NCBI RefSeq assembly: GCF_022763525.1
Contig: NZ_JALEGG010000194.1
Location: forward strand, 1-49,067
From: Acidovorax sp.
Lineage (GTDB): Bacteria > Pseudomonadota > Gammaproteobacteria > Burkholderiales > Burkholderiaceae_C
Length of the DNA stretch: 49,067 nucleotides
Direction: 5' to 3'
The position numbers and the translations under genes were made by a program. This document shows positions 44,219-49,067 of this stretch, in pieces; the stretch's first letter is position 1; every line of letters begins with the position of its first letter. Under the pieces are notes generated by a model, which searched no databases, was not told where the DNA came from, and saw only the letters and a list, made by a program, of their open reading frames with translations.

Positions 44219-45958
44219 TCAGTGTCCCGAGGCCCCGGCGGCGCCCAGGCCGGTTTCCGAACGCACTTGCTGTGCTGGGAACGCGGCGCGTTCGCGCTGC
44301 GCGCTGGCGCTGCGGTCCAGCAGCGAGAAGATCCAGATGCCCGCGAAGCCGATGGTCATGGAGAACAGGGCGGGCGAGGTGTAGGGGAACAGCGCGCTGC
44401 CCTTGGGGTTGCCCAGCACGGCTTCCCACACCGAGGGCGACACGACCGTAAGGCCCACCGAAGACACCAGGCCCAGGAAGCCGCCGATCACGGCGCCCTT
44501 GGTGGTGCAGTCCTTCCACAGCACGCTCATGAACAGCACGGGGAAGTTGGCCGAAGCGGCGATCGCGAAGGCGAGCGACACCATGAACGCGATGTTCTGC
44601 TTCTCGAACACGATGCCCAGCACCACGGCGATCACGCCCAGGCTCAAGGTGGTGATGCGCGAGACCTTGAGTTCCGAGGCGCTGTCGGCCTTGCCCTTCT
44701 TGAACACCGTGGCGTACAGATCGTGCGATACGGCCGAGGCGCCGGACAGCGTGAGGCCCGCCACGACCGCCAGGATGGTCGCGAACGCCACGGCAGAGAT
44801 GAAGCCGTAGAACACGTCGCCGCCCACCGACTTGGCCACCAGCACGGCCGCCATGTTGGCGGTGCCCGCGCCGCCCTTGATCACGCCATTGGCGGTGTCG
44901 GAGAACTCGGGGTTGGTGAGCACCAGGGTGATGGCGCCAAAGCCGATGATGAAGATCAGCACGTAGAAATAGCCGATCCAGGTCGTGGCCCAGAACACGC
45001 TCTTGCGGGCTTCCTTGGCGTCGGGCACCGTGAAGAAGCGCATCAGGATGTGGGGCAGGCCGGCGGTGCCGAACATGAGTGCCATGCCGAAGCTGATGGC
45101 CGAGATCGGGTCCTTGATGAAACCGCCCGGCCCCATGATGGCCAGGCCGATGGCGTTGGCCTCTTCGGCCGTCTTGCCCTGGTTGCTGGCGATGGCGCTC
45201 TTCACGGCCACGCCCTTGGCAAACAGCGCTTCGGGGCTGAAGCCGAACTGCGCCAGCACCATGAAGGCCATGAAGCTCACGCCCGCGAGCAGCAGCACGG
45301 CCTTGATGATCTGCACCCAGGTGGTGGCCGTCATCCCGCCGAACAGCACGTAGATCATCATCAGCGCGCCCACCAGCACCACGGCGATCCAGTAGTCCAG
45401 GCCGAACAGCAGCTTGATCAGCTGGCCCGCGCCCACCATCTGCGCGATCAGGTAAAAGGCCACGACCACCAGCGTGCCGCTGGCCGCGAAGGCGCGAATC
45501 GGAGTTTGCTGGAAGCGGTAGCCCGCCACGTCGGCGAACGTGAACTTGCCCAGGTTGCGCAGGCGCTCGGCCATCAGGAAGGTGATGACGGGCCAGCCCA
45601 CCAGAAAGCCGATGGAGTAGATCAGCCCGTCATAGCCCGAGGCCATGACGGCCGCCGAAATGCCCAGGAACGAGGCGGCCGACATGTAGTCGCCCGCGAT
45701 CGCCAGACCATTCTGGAAGCCCGTGATGCCGCCGCCGGCGGTGTAGAAGTCCGCGGCCGAGCGCGTCTTGGCCGCCGCCCACTTGGTGATCCACAGCGTG
45801 CCCGCCACGAAGAGGGCGAACATGACGATGGCCGTCCAGTTGGTGGCCTGCTTGGCGGCTTGGCCTACATCGCCGCCAGCGGCATGGGCCGCGGCCGCGC
45901 AGCAGCCGGCTGCCGCGAGACCCCAGCGGGCGCGGCGCGAAAGGTTCGGAGTGTTCAT
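44219..45958 (-). CDS. actP: Cation/acetate symporter ActP
   Basis: 579 aa sodium:solute symporter with about 13 helices and a cleavable signal-like N-terminus ([20 protein letters not shown]). Motifs [60 protein letters not shown] and the [20 protein letters not shown] segment are characteristic of ActP. Imports acetate and small carboxylates. Overlaps the DUF485 gene by 4 bp. Confidence 0.94.
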   Translation of the reverse strand: MNTPNLSRRARWGLAAAGCCAAAAHAAGGDVGQAAKQATNWTAIVMFALFVAGTLWITKWAAAKTRSAADFYTAGGGITGFQNGLAIAGDYMSAASFLGISAAVMASGYDGLIYSIGFLVGWPVITFLMAERLRNLGKFTFADVAGYRFQQTPIRAFAASGTLVVVAFYLIAQMVGAGQLIKLLFGLDYWIAVVLVGALMMIYVLFGGMTATTWVQIIKAVLLLAGVSFMAFMVLAQFGFSPEALFAKGVAVKSAIASNQGKTAEEANAIGLAIMGPGGFIKDPISAISFGMALMFGTAGLPHILMRFFTVPDAKEARKSVFWATTWIGYFYVLIFIIGFGAITLVLTNPEFSDTANGVIKGGAGTANMAAVLVAKSVGGDVFYGFISAVAFATILAVVAGLTLSGASAVSHDLYATVFKKGKADSASELKVSRITTLSLGVIAVVLGIVFEKQNIAFMVSLAFAIAASANFPVLFMSVLWKDCTTKGAVIGGFLGLVSSVGLTVVSPSVWEAVLGNPKGSALFPYTSPALFSMTIGFAGIWIFSLLDRSASAQRERAAFPAQQVRSETGLGAAGASGH

Positions 45959-46263
45959 TTTTGGGCGTCCCGAAGGATGTCTTGGGTCAATGCGTCGTAG
46001 CGGCTGTTGGCGCGCCGCACGTAGATGCCGGTGATCACGATGGTGAAGACGATCACGAACAGGCCCAGGGGAATGCCCAGGGTGGTGACCCCGCCGCCGA
46101 TGGGCTGGGCCAGGAACGGCTTGTTGAAAGCGATGAGTGCGATGTAGCCGTAATAGACGAACAACATCAGGGCGGTGAGAGTCCAGCCGAAGCGGTTGCG
46201 TTCTTGCCGGAGTTCGCGGTAGCGCGGGTGGCTCTGGATGCGTGTTGCCACGGGATCCGTCAT
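45955..46263 (-). CDS. DUF485 (YjcH-type) membrane protein
   Basis: 102 aa, two transmembrane helices ([20 protein letters not shown] and [17 protein letters not shown]). Standard upstream partner of ActP, as in the E. coli acs-yjcH-actP operon; acs itself is not here. Good RBS (ggagatcacc) before the ATG at 46263. Confidence 0.93.
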   Translation of the reverse strand: MTDPVATRIQSHPRYRELRQERNRFGWTLTALMLFVYYGYIALIAFNKPFLAQPIGGGVTTLGIPLGLFVIVFTIVITGIYVRRANSRYDALTQDILRDAQK

Positions 46264-46681
46264 GGTGATCTCCTTGAGTTATCGGAATGCGTCTCTCGCG
46301 AGCCCGGCCGGGGTGATGCACGAAACGGAGCGAATTCTGGGAACGGGCCCTGACCCCCTTCTTACGGCAGTGCAACATGAAATTCCTAGGGTTTGTCCTG
46401 TGCAGGGTTTCCCTAGCCGCGGCGTTGGTACTAACCCTTGGAAAACGCGGGTTTCGACGCCATGAAGGGGGGCGAAATGCCGGCGTTTCTCACATCGAGA
46501 AAAAAAATCCCCGGGTTTGTCCCAGGCAAATTTGCCGAGCAAGTAACCGAGCGAAATAGCTGATTTTTCCTGTCAGTTTTCGGTCAGATGCCAAACGGAT
46601 ATTCCGCTCCAGCACCCCAGCGTGCCCTGCCGGTGGCCCCGTGGCTTCCGGTCTTGATCAACAACACTGGAGACAACCAAC
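46264..46681. promoter_or_regulatory. Divergent control region with GGGTTT boxes
   Basis: 418-bp gap between the actP operon and the MHS symporter, AT-richer in its right half. GGGTTT occurs at 46388, 46403, 46448 and 46513, with an inverted copy (aaccct) at 46432-46437. The box at 46401-46415 (gcagggtttccctag) is nearly palindromic. I see no gene. RBS ggagacaac at 46670-46679 belongs to the symporter. Likely operators for a regulator of carboxylate uptake. Confidence 0.5.
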
Positions 46682-48343
46682 ATGGCAACCGTTCATCCCG
46701 CACCGCGGCCGATGTCGCCCGAAGAGAGGAAAGTCATCTTCGCGTCGTCGCTCGGCACCGTTTTCGAGTGGTACGACTTCTACCTGTATGGTTCGCTCGC
46801 AGCCATCATCGCCAAGCAGTTCTTCAGCGGACTGGACGCCGGCTCGGCCTTCATCTTCGCGCTGCTGGCGTTCGCCGCGGGCTTCATCGTGCGGCCCTTC
46901 GGCGCCATCTTCTTCGGCCGCCTGGGGGACATGATCGGCCGCAAGTACACCTTCCTGGTCACCATCCTGATCATGGGCTTGTCCACGTTCATCGTGGGTA
47001 TCCTGCCGACCTATGCCTCCATCGGCGTGGCGGCGCCCGTCATCCTGATCATCCTGCGCCTGCTGCAAGGCCTGGCGCTGGGCGGTGAATACGGCGGTGC
47101 TGCCACCTACGTGGCCGAACACGCTCCGCACGGCAAGCGCGGCGCCTACACGGCCTGGATCCAGACCACCGCCACGCTGGGCCTGTTCCTGTCGCTGATG
47201 GTGATCCTGGGCACCCGCACGGTGCTGGGCGAGGAAGCCTTTGGCGACTGGGGCTGGCGCATTCCGTTCATCGTGTCGATCCTGCTGCTGGCCATCTCGG
47301 TCTGGATCCGCCTGTCGATGAACGAATCGCCCGCGTTCCAGAAGATGAAGGCCGAGGGCAAGACCTCCAAGGCCCCGCTGACCGAGTCCTTCGGCCAGTG
47401 GAAGAACCTCAAGATCGTGATCCTGGCCCTGATCGGCCTGACCGCCGGCCAAGCCGTGGTGTGGTACTCCGGCCAGTTCTATGCGCTGTTCTTCCTGACG
47501 CAGGCGCTCAAGGTGGACGGCGCGACCGCCAACATCTTCGTGGCCGTTTCCCTGCTGATCGGCACGCCCTTCTTCATCGTGTTCGGCGCCCTGTCCGACA
47601 AGATCGGCCGCAAGCCCATCATCCTGGCAGGCTGCCTGCTGGCCGCTCTGACGTACTTCCCGGTGTTCGGTGCGCTCACCAAGGCGGCCAACCCCGCGCT
47701 GGCTGAAGCCCAGGCCAAGAACCAGGTGATCATCACGGCCGACCCCAAGGAGTGCTCGTTCCAGTTCAACCCCACCGGCACGACCAAGTTCACCAGCTCT
47801 TGCGACATTGCCAAGCAGGTGCTGGCTGGCGCTTCGGTGAGCTACGACAACGCCACGGCCGCTGCCGGAACGCCCGCCACCATCAAGATCGGCGAGACCG
47901 TCATCACCTCTTACACCAGCAAGGGCCTGCCCGCTGATGAAGCCAAGAAGAAGGACACCGAGTTCAAGAAGGCCGTGGCCGATGCGCTGAAGGCCGCAGG
48001 CTATCCCACCAAGGCAGACCCTGCCCGCATCGACAAGGTCATGGTCACCGTGATCCTGACGTACCTGGTGCTGCTGGTGACCATGGTGTATGGCCCCATC
48101 GCCGCCATGCTGGTGGAAATGTTCCCCACCCGCATCCGCTACACGTCCATGTCCCTGCCATACCACATCGGCAACGGCTGGTTCGGAGGCCTGCTGCCCA
48201 CCACGGCATTCGCCATCGTGGCCCAGACCGGCAACATGTACAACGGCCTGTGGTACCCCATCATCATTGCCGGCGCGACGGTGGTGATCGGTGGCCTGTT
48301 CATCAAGGAAACCAAGGACGTGGACATCTACGCCAACGACTGA
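46682..48343 (+). CDS. MHS-family MFS symporter with long periplasmic insert
   Basis: 553 aa, about 110 longer than typical MHS proteins (ProP, ShiA, KgtP). Starts with the family signature GTVFEWYDFYLYGSLAAII, then FFGRLGDMIGRKYTF, GLALGGEYGGAATYVAEHAP and SDKIGRKPIIL. Between helices 9 and 10 (about residues 334-450) lies a hydrophilic domain containing two Cys (ECSF, SSCD), predicted periplasmic from the position of the cytoplasmic GRKP loop; the last helices follow normally (ILTYLVLLVTMVYGPIAAML). Proton-coupled uptake of a carboxylate or similar solute is likely. Confidence 0.9.
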   Translation: MATVHPAPRPMSPEERKVIFASSLGTVFEWYDFYLYGSLAAIIAKQFFSGLDAGSAFIFALLAFAAGFIVRPFGAIFFGRLGDMIGRKYTFLVTILIMGLSTFIVGILPTYASIGVAAPVILIILRLLQGLALGGEYGGAATYVAEHAPHGKRGAYTAWIQTTATLGLFLSLMVILGTRTVLGEEAFGDWGWRIPFIVSILLLAISVWIRLSMNESPAFQKMKAEGKTSKAPLTESFGQWKNLKIVILALIGLTAGQAVVWYSGQFYALFFLTQALKVDGATANIFVAVSLLIGTPFFIVFGALSDKIGRKPIILAGCLLAALTYFPVFGALTKAANPALAEAQAKNQVIITADPKECSFQFNPTGTTKFTSSCDIAKQVLAGASVSYDNATAAAGTPATIKIGETVITSYTSKGLPADEAKKKDTEFKKAVADALKAAGYPTKADPARIDKVMVTVILTYLVLLVTMVYGPIAAMLVEMFPTRIRYTSMSLPYHIGNGWFGGLLPTTAFAIVAQTGNMYNGLWYPIIIAGATVVIGGLFIKETKDVDIYAND

Positions 48344-48396
48344 TGACGGATGGATCGATGGATGCACGTATCCATTGATCGCCTTCGACCGGTTTG

Positions 48397-48426
48397 CAAG
48401 GCCCGTTCCGCAAGGGGCGGGCCTTG
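48397..48426 (+). terminator. Stem-loop after the MHS symporter
   Basis: 9-bp perfect stem caaggcccg (48397-48405) / cgggccttg (48418-48426) with a 12-nt loop. The following sequence is only weakly T-rich (tgttcc), so termination may be inefficient. Confidence 0.45.
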
Positions 48427-48520
48427 TGTTCCATCAAGGGGCTTGTCTGCCGATCCAGTAGACATACAACGCCCGGCCCAGGCCCCTTGATTGAACAAAC
48501 CATCCCAAGGAGATATTGAT

Positions 48521-48709
48521 ATGTGGAAGATTGTTGTTGGCTTCGTTCTGTTTGCCGCGCTGTCGATGTACGTGATCATCACGGCGGGTGACAAGGCCGA
48601 CATGGGCGGTGAAAAGCACGGCGCGGATGCCGTGCACGCACCCGAGCCTGCCGCGAGCGCGCCCGCGGCGCCGGCATCTGCCCCCGCCTCGGCAGCCAGC
48701 GCGCAGTGA
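48521..48709 (+). CDS. Small membrane protein with Ala/Pro tail
   Basis: 62 aa. One N-terminal transmembrane helix (IVVGFVLFAALSMYVIITAG) and a soluble tail rich in Ala, Pro and Ser (PEPAASAPAAPASAPASAAS). Strong RBS aaggagatattgat before the ATG. No family recognised. It lies 178 bp after the symporter, which may be its partner, and is closed by a strong terminator. Confidence 0.72.
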   Translation: MWKIVVGFVLFAALSMYVIITAGDKADMGGEKHGADAVHAPEPAASAPAAPASAPASAASAQ

Positions 48710-48760
48710 TGCCTTCACACTGTGAGGGCAGGCGGGCCCGCACGGCCCGCACGCACAGCA

Positions 48761-48792
48761 AAAAGCCCAGGGTTTCTGCCCTGGGCTTTTTT
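48761..48792. terminator. Strong bidirectional intrinsic terminator
   Basis: 12-bp perfect arms aaaagcccaggg (48761-48772) and ccctgggctttt (48779-48790), 6-nt loop, T-run on each strand. It separates the convergent small-protein gene and the substrate-binding-protein gene. Confidence 0.9.
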
Positions 48793-48814
48793 GCTGGGGA
48801 ACTGCGCAGGGCGC

Positions 48815-49067
48815 TCAGCGCCGGAACCGTCCGTCCGTGCCGATGATGGACAGGTCGGCAAAGTCGAGGCCGGTGTGGTCCTCGGGCGTGAAGGAGACCT
48901 CCAGGCCGCCGATGTCGAACTTGCGGATGGTCTCCAGCGCCGCGTGGATCTTGGCGCGGTCGGGCTTGGGACCGGCGCGCTTGAGGCCTTCCACCAGCAC
49001 CTTGGCCGCGGCAAAGCCTTCGAGCATGGCGGGGCTCACCTCGGCGCCCTTGGCCTTGGCGAGTTCC
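48815..49067 (-). CDS. ABC transporter substrate-binding protein (branched-chain amino acid type), C-terminal part
   Basis: The visible 83 codons read ELAKAKGAEVSPAMLEGFAA and continue to VLVEGLKRAGPKPDRAKIHA, FDIGGLEVSFTPEDHTG and a stop after GTDGRFRR, the C-terminus of a Peripla_BP_6 (LivJ-like) protein. The frame is open to the window edge, so the start is outside. Periplasmic binding component of an ABC importer; ligand cannot be told from this part. Confidence 0.8.
   Translation of the reverse strand, partial: ELAKAKGAEVSPAMLEGFAAAKVLVEGLKRAGPKPDRAKIHAALETIRKFDIGGLEVSFTPEDHTGLDFADLSIIGTDGRFRR

Noticed and set aside
48346-48380. Short atggatg-type direct repeats after the MHS symporter
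   Set aside because: Only a few short units, no stem or regular spacing; not distinguishable from chance.

Overview
The window is a dense, GC-rich chromosomal segment. Its gene families (liu-type leucine catabolism, DUF485/ActP acetate uptake, MHS transporter, TorF-type porin) and short dispersed hairpin repeats suggest a betaproteobacterium of the Comamonadaceae, close to Acidovorax. This is inferred from recall of similar sequences; no database was searched. I saw no rRNA, tRNA, CRISPR array, transposase or integrase.

Layout. 1-4083: end of a thiolase gene, a short-chain dehydrogenase, an exported beta-carbonic anhydrase and an acyl-CoA dehydrogenase. 4226-5030: a TetR-family gene and a divergent promoter that carries two tandem palindromes around its -10 box. 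5070-18158: a long co-directional run of tightly packed genes: DUF2147 protein, TorF-like porin, FGGY sugar kinase, class II aldolase, class III aminotransferase, a degenerate aldolase homologue, MFS carrier, SDR, aldehyde dehydrogenase, second DUF2147 protein, cytochrome c lipoprotein, Tat-exported FAD lactone oxidase and Tat-exported PLP protein. It reads as a complete but unassigned catabolic system. 18183-22948: housekeeping and stress-type genes (DUF421, DUF4197, YchJ, HAD phosphatase, glycine-zipper protein, GST), with a 166-bp MITE-like palindrome. 23003-23542: an AT-richer orphan membrane protein gene that looks acquired.

23646-35805 holds an AraC-family regulator and a leucine/isovalerate (liu) cluster: acyl-CoA synthetase, MCC beta and alpha subunits, methylglutaconyl-CoA hydratase and HMG-CoA lyase, interleaved with a hydrolase, a DinB protein, DUF4126, a hydroxyacid dehydrogenase and DUF3592. 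The synthetase has an in-frame TAG that removes its last 58 residues, including the catalytic A10 lysine. The isovaleryl-CoA dehydrogenase (liuA) is not in the window.

35945-37415: YbaK-type deacylase, DUF1289 protein and an HCCA-isomerase-like protein in an overlapping operon. 37656-46263 is an acetate-centred neighbourhood: a cNMP/CBS/DUF294 sensor with a DnaQ-like exonuclease on the + strand; on the - strand a Pat-type lysine acetyltransferase, an AcuC-like deacetylase, and ActP with its DUF485 partner. 46682-49067: an MHS-family symporter with a large extra periplasmic loop, a one-helix small protein, a strong bidirectional terminator, and the end of an ABC substrate-binding protein.

A recurring feature is a ~60-bp hairpin repeat (called R1 here; core GCGCTTG-N5-CAAGCGC) with six copies in 49 kb. 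Three are plainly intergenic, one overlaps a start codon, and two lie inside reading frames.
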